Made by a program: the position numbers and the translations under genes
Assembly: GCF_946151055.1 (NCBI RefSeq)
Contig: NZ_CAMGYZ010000009.1
Location: 62,001-126,000 of the forward strand
Origin: Bacillus sp. Marseille-Q3570
GTDB taxonomy: Bacteria; Bacillota; Bacilli; Bacillales; Fictibacillaceae
DNA: 64,000 bases
Direction of reading: 5' to 3'
Notes under the pieces: generated by a model
The model's input: only the letters and a program-made list of their open reading frames with translations
Told to the model about the DNA's origin: nothing
Database searches by the model: none
Shown: piece by piece, positions 28,712 to 37,775 of the stretch
How positions within the stretch are numbered: position 1 is the stretch's first letter
Layout of the letters: each line of letters starts with the position of its first letter

Positions 28712-28985
28712 CAAAAAAACCTTCATCCCAGAAAGGGACGAAGGTATCGCGTTACCACCCTAATTAACAGCCAAAAACTGATAGCTGTTCACTTCATTAT
28801 GTAACGGTTTCCCGGCACAATCTTAGCTCATCGAAAAATCGATCAGTGTTCGAAAGGCAACTCCGGAGTGAATTCCATCATATCTACCATAAGCACGCTC
28901 CCAGTCTCTGGCGTCCTCTCCCTGAATGGCGATCCTTGATGTACTACTTTCCATCATCGTTATTTATCAATGATTTAGTTAACTA
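28712..28985 (-). promoter_or_regulatory. T-box riboswitch, Phe specifier, upstream of pheST
   Basis: The minus-strand leader carries the T-box consensus AGGGTGGTAACGCG (28748-28761), a terminator with arms CCTTCGTCCC and GGGATGAAGG followed by TTTTTTT (28712-28745), and a Stem I in which GGAATTCACTC offers UUC (complement of 28870-28872) as the specifier codon, matching tRNA-Phe. Uncharged tRNA-Phe is expected to stabilise the antiterminator. Confidence 0.92.
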
Positions 28986-28991
28986 TACTGT

Positions 28992-29020
28992 ATTATAAGG
29001 AATCAAAAACGTTCCTGCAA
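28992..29020 (-). promoter_or_regulatory. Sigma-A promoter of the pheST T-box
   Basis: Minus-strand TTGCAG (29015-29020), 17-bp spacer, TATAAT (28992-28997), just downstream of the rlmP stop. Confidence 0.75.
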
Positions 29021-29031
29021 CTATTATCGCC

Positions 29032-29793
29032 TTATTTATGTTCTTTTAGACCATATAACAATATACCGGCAGCTACTGCGACATTTAACGATTCCGCTTG
29101 CCCGTAAATCGGCACATAAAGGTTTTGATGAGACTTGGCTAAAAGGTCTTCATGCACCCCATTCGCCTCATTCCCTAAGAGCAGCGCATATCCGCTCGTA
29201 TCTTTTATGGAAGTATACGGTACACCACCTTGGAGCGACGTACCGAATACTTTGATTCCGTTCTCTTTCAACCGAATAATCCATTCCGCTATATTTCCTT
29301 TTACAACCGGTAAGTGGAATACTGATCCCTGAGTCGATCGAAGTACCTTGCTATTGTAAAGGTCTACCGTTCCGTCACCCAGGATCACACCATTAGCGCC
29401 TGCACTGTCAGCTGTTCTTATGATCGTCCCTAAATTACCAGGGTCCTGGATTCCATCAAGCAATATATACGTGCCATCAAAAATGATTTGCATATCGTCA
29501 TTTGACGCATGGACGATGGCGACTATGCCTTGCGGCGACTCGGTATCAGCCAGTTCTTCAATGACAGATGGAGCAACGATCCACGTTGTCACGTTCCCTG
29601 TATGCCAATCTGAAGGGATTCGAAATGATTCTTCAACGATCAAGTCCGTTACTTCCGCATTATGCAGTAATGCTTCTTCAACCAAGTGTGGACCTTCGAT
29701 GATGAACGCCCCTGCTTTATCTCTGCCCTTTTTTCGTTTTAACTTTTTCCATTCCTTGACTCGTCCGTTTTTAGGCGATGTAATCCGGTTCAT
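29032..29793 (-). CDS. rlmP: 23S rRNA 2'-O-methyltransferase, SPOUT family (YsgA/RlmP-like)
   Basis: A 253-aa TrmH/SpoU-type methyltransferase. The N-terminal substrate-binding domain (FIIEGPHLVEEALLHNAEV) precedes the SPOUT knot with LLDGIQDPGNLGTIIRTADS (motif 1), LLLGNEANGV (motif 2) and VPIYGQAESLNVAVAAGILL (motif 3). The B. subtilis orthologue methylates G2553 of 23S rRNA; I infer the same target from synteny and similarity. The ATG at 29791-29793 is best spaced from AAGGAATG; an ATG three codons earlier overlaps it. Confidence 0.85.
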   Translation of the reverse strand: MNRITSPKNGRVKEWKKLKRKKGRDKAGAFIIEGPHLVEEALLHNAEVTDLIVEESFRIPSDWHTGNVTTWIVAPSVIEELADTESPQGIVAIVHASNDDMQIIFDGTYILLDGIQDPGNLGTIIRTADSAGANGVILGDGTVDLYNSKVLRSTQGSVFHLPVVKGNIAEWIIRLKENGIKVFGTSLQGGVPYTSIKDTSGYALLLGNEANGVHEDLLAKSHQNLYVPIYGQAESLNVAVAAGILLYGLKEHK

Positions 29794-29929
29794 CTTTTTC
29801 ATTCCTTAATTGAAAATAATAATGCTATTATACGTGATATTCATACATAATCCAATTCGAGTGGATAAAAACTATCCACATACAAATGCTATGTACATCA
29901 TTCCTAAATGAAAATCAGAGGTGAAAAGT

Positions 29930-30136
29930 ATGGATCTTAACTTAAGAAAAGCAGTTTTAGCAAACGTTTCTGGAAATAACCACGATGAATTAGAGAGTAC
30001 AATCGTGGAAGCGATCAACAGCGGTGAGGAAAAGATGTTACCTGGTCTCGGTGTCCTTTTCGAAGTCATCTGGCAGAACTCAGATGAATCAGAAAAAAAG
30101 GAAATCCTCGAAATCCTTGCAGAAGGTCTTCAATAA
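29930..30136 (+). CDS. sspI: Small acid-soluble spore protein I
   Basis: A 68-aa minor spore protein made in the forespore. [20 protein letters not shown] and [18 protein letters not shown] are nearly identical to B. subtilis SspI. AGAGGTGA lies 6 bp ahead of the ATG at 29930, so the earlier in-frame GTG at 29921 is not used. It is expected to be sigma-G driven, but I could not pair a -35 and -10 convincingly in the 127 bp upstream. Confidence 0.95.
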   Translation: MDLNLRKAVLANVSGNNHDELESTIVEAINSGEEKMLPGLGVLFEVIWQNSDESEKKEILEILAEGLQ

Positions 30137-30149
30137 TACGAAGTTCCAC

Positions 30150-30183
30150 AAAAAATAGGACTCCTCATGGGTCCTATTTTTGT
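30150..30183. terminator. Bidirectional terminator between sspI and the M42 peptidase gene
   Basis: Perfect 11-bp arms AAAAATAGGAC (30151-30161) and GTCCTATTTTT (30171-30181) with a 9-nt loop serve the two converging genes. Confidence 0.88.
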
Positions 30184-31269
30184 TTAGAATTGTACGATCT
30201 GCTGGACTGTTTTTTCATCAAGACCTTTTACGAGTTCAACCATAAGCCGTACCGTATGATCATAATCATCCCTGTGGATCATGGATGCATGTGTATGCAG
30301 ATAACGGGTGGCCATTGTAATAGATATGGCAGGAACCCCGTCATGAGTGATATGGATATTCCCGGCATCTGTTCCTCCGCCAGGTGTTGTATCAATCTGA
30401 TAAGGGATGTTATTTTTTTCTGCTGTTTCAAGTACAAAGTCCCTTAATCCTTTATGGGAAATGGTTTTAGCATCATAAATAATGATCTGAGGACCTTCAC
30501 CAAGCTTAGATAAGGCATCACGATCGGTAACCCCTGGGGTGTCCCCTGGAATCCCTGTATCGATTGCGAATGCAATGTCGGGTTTGATCATATTGGCTGT
30601 AGTCTTTGCTCCACGTAAACCGACTTCTTCCTGGACAGTACCTACACCATAAACCGTATTCGGGTGTTTGATTTTTTTCAATTGTTTCATCGTTTCAGCT
30701 ACGATGGCACAACCAATCCGATTATCAAATGCTTTAGCCAGCAACATTTTAGGATTGCTCATAACTGTAAATTCAAAATACGGGATAACGGAATCTCCAG
30801 GTCTGACCCCGATTTCCAGGGCGTTCTCTTTATCGGTAGCGCCAATATCAATGTACATATCTTTGATAGGTACCGGCTTTTTCCTGGCTTCAGGGGTGAG
30901 AATATGAGGCGGTTTCGATCCAATGACACCGACCACATCACCATTCTTGGTTTTTATCGTCACACGCTGTGCAAGTAAGACTTGCCCCCACCAGCCGCCA
31001 ACAGTTTGAAAACGCAAAAAGCCTTTATCATCGATGCGTGTGATCATGAAGCCGACTTCATCCAGATGACCTGCCAGCATGATGCTCGGACCATTTTTAG
31101 AACCTTGCTTTTTTGCGACCAAACTACCGAGATTATCAAAATAAACCTCATCCGCGTAAGGTTCGATGTATTTTTTCATCACTTCTCTCGGTTCTGATTC
31201 ATCGCCAGGAATCCCTTTGGCATCCGTCAACTCTTTAAGCATAGTGAGTGTCTCATCTAAATTCTTCAT
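30184..31269 (-). CDS. ysdC: M42 family metallopeptidase (YsdC-like)
   Basis: A 361-aa di-zinc aminopeptidase of the glutamyl/endoglucanase-M42 family. Metal and catalytic residues are visible: [11 protein letters not shown] (H and D), [10 protein letters not shown] (bridging D), [11 protein letters not shown] (catalytic E-E), [10 protein letters not shown] and [10 protein letters not shown] (H). The start at 31267-31269 follows CAGGAGGT. The peptide substrate is unknown. YsdC sits in the same neighbourhood in B. subtilis. Confidence 0.9.
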   Translation of the reverse strand: MKNLDETLTMLKELTDAKGIPGDESEPREVMKKYIEPYADEVYFDNLGSLVAKKQGSKNGPSIMLAGHLDEVGFMITRIDDKGFLRFQTVGGWWGQVLLAQRVTIKTKNGDVVGVIGSKPPHILTPEARKKPVPIKDMYIDIGATDKENALEIGVRPGDSVIPYFEFTVMSNPKMLLAKAFDNRIGCAIVAETMKQLKKIKHPNTVYGVGTVQEEVGLRGAKTTANMIKPDIAFAIDTGIPGDTPGVTDRDALSKLGEGPQIIIYDAKTISHKGLRDFVLETAEKNNIPYQIDTTPGGGTDAGNIHITHDGVPAISITMATRYLHTHASMIHRDDYDHTVRLMVELVKGLDEKTVQQIVQF

Positions 31270-31301
31270 GAAGAACCTCCTGATGTCTAATCGTGGTGTT
31301 A

Positions 31302-31802
31302 TCAATACCCCTGATCTTGACGTGTGTGGTTCACCTTGTTCTTTGATAAATAAGCGTCTTGTATCTCTTCAATGGTAAAACCTAAAATTCGTCCGATCAT
31401 CAGATAGTCTTCCATTAATTGATTGTAATTATTGATGTCTTCACGATTGTTTTTGAATGTGGCAACACTCTCATACACTTTCAAAAAGGCATTGATTGTT
31501 TCTCCCTCAAAGTTAGCCGGAATATGTACACGTTCTGGCACCTCGAATGGAAGGATCAATCCGATCGATAGCAAGAAATGAACGCCATCAACGTATTCTT
31601 CAAGAATGATATCTTTTGAGGAAGGTGGTTTCGAGCTCCAGAATTTGAAGCATCGGGTTTCATTCGCAAGCTCACCAATTTCCACAAGCAAAGCGAGAAT
31701 TTTTTTATCCAATAAATCCGTGTTTTCCAATCCCCGTTCTGATTCAATACGGCGATCGAGTTCATTTTGCATCTTATACATTTGCTGTAAATTCAGGTCC
31801 AT
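31302..31802 (-). CDS. dUTP diphosphatase, dimeric (dUTPase_2) family
   Basis: A 166-aa all-alpha NTP pyrophosphatase predicted to hydrolyse dUTP to dUMP. The metal-binding EXXE pattern is [17 protein letters not shown] (residues 40-56) and the second acidic motif is [17 protein letters not shown], with [20 protein letters not shown] downstream, as in the dimeric dUTPases of Gram-positives and phages. AGGAGAGGAG precedes the ATG. It follows the VTT gene terminator and precedes ysdC by 32 bp, probably as one unit. Confidence 0.82.
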   Translation of the reverse strand: MDLNLQQMYKMQNELDRRIESERGLENTDLLDKKILALLVEIGELANETRCFKFWSSKPPSSKDIILEEYVDGVHFLLSIGLILPFEVPERVHIPANFEGETINAFLKVYESVATFKNNREDINNYNQLMEDYLMIGRILGFTIEEIQDAYLSKNKVNHTRQDQGY

Positions 31803-31877
31803 TATGTATCTCCTCTCCTACTGCTCCATCAAGTATACCAAGGATCTACACGGACCTTAAAGGATTCTGTTCATCAA

Positions 31878-31918
31878 AAAGTGCCGATATCCTCGTATAG
31901 AGAATTTCCGGCACTCGT
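31878..31918 (-). terminator. Terminator after the VTT-domain gene
   Basis: Minus-strand AGTGCCG/CGGCACT arms around a 22-nt loop that can itself partly pair, followed by TTTTT. Confidence 0.7.
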
Positions 31919-31929
31919 TCGGGAAAAAT

Positions 31930-32502
31930 TCATCTTGCGTCCGCAAAAAAGTCCTGCCATTTGTAAACCCATTCTTTTCGCCGTAAAACGTAGAACAACA
32001 CAGCGAGAATACAGAGGATGCTGATCATCCAATGAAGCGTCAATTTGTTCAACCAGCTTCCAAACGAGGTATAGACGATTGCTAAAGGGACATTTGTGTA
32101 TAAGGACAGCTTCGTATAATCTTTAAAATTCCTTGCGATTTCAATGATACATAATGAGATGAGATGAAAATGAAGAAATGGGACCAATCTTAAGATGGTG
32201 ATTTGTCCGATTGATAATTCAGACCGTTTACCAAACCATCTTTCTTTCATGTGCATGACTTTGCTGAATGATTTCGGTAATGATTTTACAAGTGCATAAA
32301 AATAAACGCTCACCAACGTTACACCGATTATGGAGTAAATTGTACCGAACACTACCCCAAAAACAACACCGCCTAAAATACATATGAATCCGACTGGAAT
32401 GAATAAGAATTGCCGTAAAATATGCAGGAATATAAACAGGATCGGGGCTAATGCACCACTTTTACCGAGCCAATGGATGAGTTCCATCGCATGCTGTTCC
32501 AT
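31930..32502 (-). CDS. TVP38/TMEM64 (VTT domain) membrane protein
   Basis: A 190-aa polytopic membrane protein of the DedA/VTT superfamily, with about five hydrophobic segments. The region FLFIPVGFICILGGVVFGVV followed by FGTIYSIIG is the conserved G-rich re-entrant part of the domain. Members are linked to lipid scrambling/flipping, but no specific function can be assigned. A run of seven G's is the ribosome site. In B. subtilis this spot holds ysdB instead. Confidence 0.75.
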   Translation of the reverse strand: MEQHAMELIHWLGKSGALAPILFIFLHILRQFLFIPVGFICILGGVVFGVVFGTIYSIIGVTLVSVYFYALVKSLPKSFSKVMHMKERWFGKRSELSIGQITILRLVPFLHFHLISLCIIEIARNFKDYTKLSLYTNVPLAIVYTSFGSWLNKLTLHWMISILCILAVLFYVLRRKEWVYKWQDFFADAR

Positions 32503-32525
32503 TTACATCCCCCCCCATACTCAAT

Positions 32526-32813
32526 TTATGTGATTGAGAATGTCATTAGACCTTTACCATTCACGGACAAGTAGATGTATAGGGCGATCTGCAGAATAAT
32601 CAAAACAGGAATTCCAATACGAAAGGACGTGTGTTTCGTCTTATGGCGGAACAATTGCATGCCTGTAAAAATACCGATTGCCCCACCTATGAGGGATACA
32701 ATCCATAAATGAACCTCAGAAACTCTCCATTTTTGTCTTTTCGCTTTTTGTTTATCGATAAACATGATGATAAGGCCGTAAAAATTGATTATTAGTACTA
32801 AATAGATGATCAT
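32526..32813 (-). CDS. ysdA: DUF1294 membrane protein (YsdA)
   Basis: A 95-aa membrane protein with three hydrophobic spans. The signature FIDKQKAKRQKWRVSEVHLW then IVSLIGGAIGIFTGMQLFRHKTKHTSFRIG is the DUF1294 core. It overlaps the HNH gene by 4 bp (ATGA), indicating coupled translation. Function unknown. The B. subtilis counterpart is next to rplT. Confidence 0.85.
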   Translation of the reverse strand: MIIYLVLIINFYGLIIMFIDKQKAKRQKWRVSEVHLWIVSLIGGAIGIFTGMQLFRHKTKHTSFRIGIPVLIILQIALYIYLSVNGKGLMTFSIT

Positions 32814-33106
32814 TGTTTTCGTTTCCTTTTCTTATCATTGGACTTTTTCGTTAGTGGAATCACACTTGCAGGCTGCTTCCGGATCCACTTTACGTATTTG
32901 TGTATCTTCTCATTTGTGCGAAGAGATTTTAAATCTGGATAAAAAGTAGCAAGTTCTTCATTTGTGAAAAGAGCGTGAACCTGTTTATGGCATGGGATGC
33001 ATAGATGGGCTATTTCACCGAATGTACCACCGTATTCCCGGGGCACAAGATGATGCTCCGTCGTAGTAACTTCTTGTCTGCCGCATAATTCACATATTGA
33101 TGTCAT
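32810..33106 (-). CDS. HNH-type zinc-binding protein
   Basis: A 98-aa protein with CELCGRQEVTTTEHHLVPRE and IAHLCIPCHKQVHALFTNEE, giving two CxxC pairs around an H-H core, as in small HNH nucleases. The C-terminus is a basic tail (TKKSNDKKRKRKQ). The start at 33104-33106 is 6 bp after GGAGG; an ATG two codons earlier is too close. It could be an HNH nuclease or a non-catalytic relative; no defence context is present. It overlaps ysdA by 4 bp. Confidence 0.72.
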   Translation of the reverse strand: MTSICELCGRQEVTTTEHHLVPREYGGTFGEIAHLCIPCHKQVHALFTNEELATFYPDLKSLRTNEKIHKYVKWIRKQPASVIPLTKKSNDKKRKRKQ

Positions 33107-33185
33107 ATGCATCCTCCACTCATTCTTTAAGTAACTAATTAAAAGCGTACTTTAGATCCGCATTATTCACGATATCAAGGTAAAA

Positions 33186-33344
33186 CCCGGCTTTGAGTAC
33201 GTCAAAATCGGTTTTTTTGTGTTTTCATGTACTCAAAACTGGGCTATGAGTACATCAAAATCGGTTTTTCGGGTTTTCATGTACTCAAAACCGTGCTATG
33301 AGTACATCAAAATCGGTTTTTCGCGTTTTCATGTACTCAAAACC
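33186..33344. repeat. Tandem 52-53-bp hairpin repeat, three units (family E)
   Basis: Units start at 33194, 33247 and 33299 with TGAGTAC(A/G)TCAAAATCGG. Each contains the inverted pair TGAGTACAT...ATGTACTCA around TCAAAATCGGTTTTT. Between-unit identity is very high in the last two. It lies in the spacer between rplT and the HNH gene. Confidence 0.85.
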
Positions 33345-33375
33345 TCTACTCTCCGTCATATCAAAGAGATTATTT

Positions 33376-33510
33376 GGTTTGGCTCTTTTCTAAAAGATTG
33401 TTGCCTTTGAGTCATTTTAAAAACTCACCTTGTGCAAGTTGATTGGAGAGCAAGGTGCGAGACTCCTCGAAAATGAAAATCGCACTTTCTTCGTGCGATG
33501 TTGGTTTTAT
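33376..33510 (-). repeat. Repeat family A, copy A4 (right half)
   Basis: On the minus strand it reads as the right part of A1: CATCGCACGAAGAAAGTGCG, CGAGGAGTCTCGCACC, TCTCCAATCAACTTGCACAA and TCTTTTAGAAAAGAGCC. The left half is absent. Confidence 0.8.
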
Positions 33511-33528
33511 AAAATACTAATAAAATAT

Positions 33529-33557
33529 AAAAAAGGCTGACTACGAATAGTCAACCC
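33529..33557 (-). terminator. Terminator of infC-rpmI-rplT
   Basis: Minus-strand stem GGTTGACTA/TAGTCAGCC with a TTCG tetraloop and TTTTTT, right after the rplT stop. Confidence 0.9.
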
Positions 33558-33564
33558 CTGTTAT

Positions 33565-33924
33565 TTAACCTTTTAGGCTATCTTTTGCTTTGTTCGCTAG
33601 TTCTGCGAATGCTTTTTCATCAGTTACAGCAAGTTCAGCTAGCATCTTACGGTTAACGTCGATTCCAGCTTGCTTCAATCCGTGCATCATACGACTGTAT
33701 GAAATTCCATTCATACGAGCTGCTGCGTTGATACGTGTGATCCATAATTTACGGAAATCACGTTTCTTTTGACGACGGTCACGGTACGCATAACGTAGTG
33801 ATTTGAATACTTGTTGTTGAGCAACTTTAAATAATTTATGTTTCGCACCAAAATAACCTTTAGCAAGTTTTAAGACGCGTTTACGACGACGACGTGTTAC
33901 ATAGCCACCTTTTACTCTTGGCAT
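33565..33924 (-). CDS. rplT: 50S ribosomal protein L20
   Basis: A 119-aa L20, essential for early 50S assembly and the autoregulator of this operon. [20 protein letters not shown] and [20 protein letters not shown] are diagnostic. GGAGGG precedes the ATG. Last gene of infC-rpmI-rplT. Confidence 0.99.
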   Translation of the reverse strand: MPRVKGGYVTRRRRKRVLKLAKGYFGAKHKLFKVAQQQVFKSLRYAYRDRRQKKRDFRKLWITRINAAARMNGISYSRMMHGLKQAGIDVNRKMLAELAVTDEKAFAELANKAKDSLKG

Positions 33925-34007
33925 TGTAATCCCTCCAGTATTTTTCAGTATTTATTATTGTTCAAAAAAGCAGGCGAACAGTGGCTTTTTGAACGGTTTA
34001 TGACACT

Positions 34008-34196
34008 TTAGATCATGTCTTTGATACGCTTGTAGTCTCCACTGGACACAAGTGCAGATTTACGTAGCTTACGCTTTTGTTTTTGAGACTTGTTACGGAA
34101 CATATGGCTAGTAAATGCGTGTGAACGCTTCAATTTGCCACTTCCAGTTTTCTTGAATCGTTTAGCAGTCCCTTTATGAGTTTTCATTTTAGGCAT
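34008..34196 (-). CDS. rpmI: 50S ribosomal protein L35
   Basis: A 62-aa L35: [20 protein letters not shown] then [20 protein letters not shown]. The start follows AAGGAGGAA; the longer frame to 34256 lacks a site. The protein ends YKRIKDMI, about four residues shorter than B. subtilis L35, which continues past this point; the tail is not essential to the fold. Confidence 0.98.
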   Translation of the reverse strand: MPKMKTHKGTAKRFKKTGSGKLKRSHAFTSHMFRNKSQKQKRKLRKSALVSSGDYKRIKDMI

Positions 34197-34264
34197 AGTA
34201 AAAGTTCCTCCTTTGGTTACTTGTTCGAAGAAATTCCGTTCATATTCGTTGTCCAATATGAAAG

Positions 34265-34783
34265 TTATTTGCTTTCAATCGGAGCAAGAATCAAGAACAT
34301 ACTTCGGCCTTCCATTTTAGGCTTGGATTCGATCGTACTAAGATCCTCACATTCCTTTGCCATACGCATGAGCACGTCACGTCCTAACTCGGAGTGAGTG
34401 ATCGCACGTCCTCGGAAACGGATGGACGCTTTGACTTTGTTCCCTTTTTCAAGGAACTTTCTCGCGTTACGAAGCTTTGTGTTGAAATCGTGCTCTTCAA
34501 TATTCGGGCTAAGACGAACTTCCTTCGTCGTAATTGTCTTTTGATTCTTACGAGCTTCTTTTTCTTTCTTCTGTTGCTCATAGCGATACTTGCCATAGTC
34601 CATGATTCTGCACACTGGCGGTTTCGCATTAGGGGCAACAAGAACAAGATCCAGATTTGCATTTGCTGCAATTTCAAGTGCTTCTTGACGAGATTTCACG
34701 CCAATTTGATCTCCATTGGCGCCAATTAGGCGAACTTCGCGAGCGCGAATGCCGTCGTTGACCATCATGTCCTTACTAATAAT
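34265..34783 (-). CDS. infC: Translation initiation factor IF-3 (AUU start)
   Basis: A 172-aa IF-3 with [20 protein letters not shown] in the N-domain and [20 protein letters not shown] in the C-domain linker. The first ATG of the frame (34768) would drop conserved residues. Upstream codons ATT-ATT-AGT-AAG-GAC give MISKD, matching the N-terminus of B. subtilis IF-3, and the first ATT (34781-34783) is placed correctly after GGAGGTGG. An AUU start is the classic autoregulatory feature of infC: IF-3 discriminates against it. Confidence 0.95.
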   Translation of the reverse strand: MISKDMMVNDGIRAREVRLIGANGDQIGVKSRQEALEIAANANLDLVLVAPNAKPPVCRIMDYGKYRYEQQKKEKEARKNQKTITTKEVRLSPNIEEHDFNTKLRNARKFLEKGNKVKASIRFRGRAITHSELGRDVLMRMAKECEDLSTIESKPKMEGRSMFLILAPIESK

Positions 34784-34794
34784 GAGCCACCTCC

Positions 34795-35030
34795 ATCGAA
34801 TTTTACAACCTAATCTTTTTCTTGTAAGTAAGGCAAATCTATTGTTGATATACTAAAAACAAATAGAAAAAGCGTCGGCGCATACCACACCCACACTGAA
34901 AGTTTCCGATATTGATCTTTAATTGATCATCGAAACTGGTTCATTGTACCTGTCAACTGTACATCTGTACGCCGATCAGGTGAGAAGCGGGTGCTTCTGC
35001 TTGTTTTACAAGAATATACGATTATATCAC
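34795..35030 (-). promoter_or_regulatory. L20-type leader of the infC operon
   Basis: A long minus-strand leader containing CAGAAGCACCCGCTTCTCAC and GATCGGCGTACAG, resembling the Bacillus L20 leader. The downstream segment GTATGCGCCGA can pair with TCGGCGTAC to form a terminator-like hairpin followed by CGCTTTTTC near 34870. L20 binding is known to promote termination here in B. subtilis. Confidence 0.75.
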
Positions 35031-35036
35031 ATTAGA

Positions 35037-35066
35037 ATCATATCATCGATGTCGCACTGATGTCAA
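35037..35066 (-). promoter_or_regulatory. Sigma-A promoter of infC-rpmI-rplT
   Basis: Minus-strand TTGACA (35061-35066), 18-bp spacer, TATGAT (35037-35042). Confidence 0.75.
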
Positions 35067-35193
35067 GCCATCTCGAGTGCTTCATTTCAACCTTTATAGC
35101 GTACCTGATTTCTCTGCAAAAATCAAGGTTTATTTTTCAAAATGCAACAGCTTCTTATTAATACAATAAGGTTGGATCATAAGATGCCTACCC

Positions 35194-35344
35194 TTTATTA
35201 GTGGACAGGAGAGACCTTATTCACCTAAAACCATTGATAAAAAGTCCATTTTCACACGAATAGCGGAACAGTTGTCCTCTGATTTTTGAAAATGCTGCTT
35301 TTTGTCTCAGATAACGGAACAGATGTCCTCTAATTTCGATCGTT
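35194..35344. repeat. Repeat family D, copy D3 (diverged)
   Basis: One direct unit (TTAGTGGACAGGAGAGACCT at 35198) and two inverted units (CGAATAGCGGAACAGTTGTCC; AGATAACGGAACAGATGTCC). Shorter and more diverged than D1/D2. It lies between the thrS terminator and the infC promoter, outside both transcripts. Confidence 0.65.
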
Positions 35345-35367
35345 CACCATCTGGACAATATGATATT

Positions 35368-35416
35368 AAAAAAAGCGACCCTGACATCAATTTTCATCGA
35401 CGTTTCGGGTCAGCTC
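35368..35416 (-). terminator. thrS terminator
   Basis: Minus-strand long stem GCTGACCCGAAACGTCGATG / TTGATGTCAGGGTCGC followed by TTTTTTT. Confidence 0.85.
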
Positions 35417-35428
35417 TTTTCATTATTA

Positions 35429-37369
35429 TTAACTATGCTCAACCTCAGTTTTCAAACTATCTTTGAAGCTTTCTAGTGATACAGTTTCGGAATCCTGTTC
35501 ACCGTACTTCCGTACGTTGACAGCATTCTTTTCGATCTCCTGGTCACCGACAACGAGCATGTAAGGAACTTTTTGCATTTGCGCCTCACGGATCTTGTAA
35601 CCGATTTTTTCTTCACGGGAATCGACATCGACACGGATACCATTCGACTTCAGTTCTTCCTGTACTTTATATGCATAATCCATATGGACTGCAGAAACCG
35701 GGATTACTTTTGCCTGTACTGGTGCTAGCCAAGTCGGAAGCGCCCCTTTGTATTCTTCGATCAAGAAGGCGACAAAGCGTTCCATAGTCGATACGACTCC
35801 TCTGTGGATGACGACCGGACGATGATCCTGCCCATCGCTTCCTTTGTAAGTCAAATCGAAGCGCTCTGGTAAATGGAAGTCAAGCTGTACTGTTGAGAGT
35901 GTTTCCTCTTTTCCGAGTGCAGTCTTCACCTGGACATCCAGCTTTGGTCCATAAAATGCTGCTTCACCCTCCGCTTCGACATAATTCAGATCCATATCTT
36001 CCATTGTCTCTTTCAATAGTGCCTGGGCTTTCTCCCACATTTCATCATTATCGACATACTTTTCTTTATCAGCTGGATCACGATAAGACAGTCGGAACTT
36101 GTAGTCATTGATTCCGAAATCTTTGTATACCTTTTGGACAAGTTGGACGACACGGATAAACTCATCTTTCAACTGATCTGGTCTTACGAAAATATGGGCA
36201 TCATTCAATGTCATTGAACGTACACGCTGTAACCCTGCGAGTGCCCCTGACATTTCATGGCGGTGCATGGTCCCGAGTTCCGCGATACGGACAGGCAGGT
36301 CACGATAACTGTGCATTGCATTTTTGTAAATCATCATATGATGCGGGCAATTCATCGGGCGAAGTACAAGCTGTTCGTTATCCATTTCAATAGGAGGATA
36401 CATATCTTCTTGATAATGATCCCAGTGACCAGAGGTCTTGTAAAGTTCCACACTACCTAGGTGAGGAGTGTAGACATGGTCATAACCAAGCTTCACTTCA
36501 GTATCCACGATATAGCGTTCGATGACTCTTCGAATCGTGGCACCTTTCGGAAGCCAGATCGGCAGTCCCTGACCGACTTTTTGTGAAATCGCAAAAATCT
36601 CTAATTCTTTACCTAGTTTACGGTGGTCACGTTCCTTCGCTTCTTCGAGGAAATGCAGATGCTCTTCCAGCTCAGATTTCTTATTGAACGCAGTGCCATA
36701 AACTCGTTGGAGCATTTGATTGTCACTGTTACCTCTCCAATAAGCACCAGAGATATTCATCAATTTGAATACCTTCAATTTGCTTGTTTGCGGCACATGG
36801 ACACCTCGACATAGATCGAAGAATTCTCCTTGATGATAGAAGGTGATTTTTTCACCTTCAGGAATCGCTTCTACCAGCTCAACTTTAAGATCGTCACCAA
36901 GATTTTCGTACCTGCTGATCGCCTCTTCACGGCTCACTTCTTCACGAGTGATTTCAAGGTTTTCATCAACGATTTTCTTCATTTCTTTTTCAATCTTAGG
37001 GAAGTCTTCTTCAGTCAGCCTGTGCTCCATGTCTATGTCATAATAAAAACCATTTTCGATTGTAGGCCCTACACCAAGCTTGATTTTTTGATCGGAAAAG
37101 ACACGTTTGATCGCCTGTGCCATAAGATGCGCTGTACTATGACGAATGATTTCAAGACCTTCTTCAGAATCGGGCATGACAATTGTTATTGCTCCATCCT
37201 CTTCTATCGGTTGACGTAGATCAAGCAATTGATCATCAAGTACTCCAGCGATGGCTTTCTTTTTTAAACCAGGACTGATCGACGCAGCGATTTCTTCTGT
37301 TGTTACGCCTTTATCGAACTCCTTGACTGCTCCATCTGGAAAAGTAATTTTCACCTTTGACATGGTCAT
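35429..37369 (-). CDS. thrS: Threonyl-tRNA synthetase
   Basis: A 646-aa class II synthetase. The TGS domain (residues 5-65), SAD editing domain ([15 protein letters not shown], about 80; C and H ligands in [11 protein letters not shown]), catalytic core ([15 protein letters not shown] with the zinc cysteine; [20 protein letters not shown]) and C-terminal anticodon domain ([12 protein letters not shown]) follow in order. TAGGAG sits 5 bp before the ATG. Transcription is gated by the Thr T-box. Confidence 0.98.
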   Translation of the reverse strand: MTMSKVKITFPDGAVKEFDKGVTTEEIAASISPGLKKKAIAGVLDDQLLDLRQPIEEDGAITIVMPDSEEGLEIIRHSTAHLMAQAIKRVFSDQKIKLGVGPTIENGFYYDIDMEHRLTEEDFPKIEKEMKKIVDENLEITREEVSREEAISRYENLGDDLKVELVEAIPEGEKITFYHQGEFFDLCRGVHVPQTSKLKVFKLMNISGAYWRGNSDNQMLQRVYGTAFNKKSELEEHLHFLEEAKERDHRKLGKELEIFAISQKVGQGLPIWLPKGATIRRVIERYIVDTEVKLGYDHVYTPHLGSVELYKTSGHWDHYQEDMYPPIEMDNEQLVLRPMNCPHHMMIYKNAMHSYRDLPVRIAELGTMHRHEMSGALAGLQRVRSMTLNDAHIFVRPDQLKDEFIRVVQLVQKVYKDFGINDYKFRLSYRDPADKEKYVDNDEMWEKAQALLKETMEDMDLNYVEAEGEAAFYGPKLDVQVKTALGKEETLSTVQLDFHLPERFDLTYKGSDGQDHRPVVIHRGVVSTMERFVAFLIEEYKGALPTWLAPVQAKVIPVSAVHMDYAYKVQEELKSNGIRVDVDSREEKIGYKIREAQMQKVPYMLVVGDQEIEKNAVNVRKYGEQDSETVSLESFKDSLKTEVEHS

Positions 37370-37456
37370 TCACACTCCTACTTTAATAAATACAAATATA
37401 AGTTAACTAGCCTTGCGCAAACTAGAAACAAATCTTTTTACCGTTAAAAATGGAAT

Positions 37457-37711
37457 TAAAAAAACACCCATCCCTGGAAAAGGGACGAGTGTCTACTCGC
37501 GGTTCCACCCTCGTTCCGGCAGTCGTATACCGGCACTTGGAATCATTTAACGGTCATTTACCGTCAACGGTTACTGGAAGTTCTCCGTTGAAGTTCAGAG
37601 GTGGTAAGTGCTTTTTACTTGGTGAAGAGATTTCAGCAGATTCTCTTCTCTCTGGAAACCAGTATCAAAAGACTCATATCCTCATCGTTACTTTGGTATT
37701 GGTAATTGTTA
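37457..37711 (-). promoter_or_regulatory. T-box riboswitch, Thr specifier, upstream of thrS
   Basis: The minus-strand T-box AGGGTGGAACCGCG (37498-37511) and a terminator with arms ACACTCGTCCCT/AGGGATGGGTGT plus TTTTTT (37458-37492). Stem I presents ACCACC (complement of 37600-37605) in CACTTACCACCTCTG, giving an ACC threonine specifier. Confidence 0.92.
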
Positions 37712-37717
37712 TGTAGT

Positions 37718-37746
37718 ATTATATGCAGTCTACCAAAGAAAATCAA
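37718..37746 (-). promoter_or_regulatory. Sigma-A promoter of thrS
   Basis: Minus-strand TTGATT (37741-37746), 17-bp spacer, TATAAT (37718-37723). Confidence 0.7.
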
Positions 37747-37775
37747 GCCTAAAAATACCAAAATATATATTTTTG

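Noticed and set aside
29820-29929. Sigma-G promoter of sspI
   Set aside because: CATACA-like words exist, but no TGAATA-type -35 sits at 17-18 bp, so I did not call it.
32810-33106. Restriction or defence nuclease
   Set aside because: The HNH-like protein is small, overlaps ysdA, and lies in a conserved ribosomal-protein neighbourhood; no methylase or other defence gene is near.
33186-33344. CRISPR array
   Set aside because: The three units abut and differ only by point changes; there are no unique spacers and no cas genes nearby.
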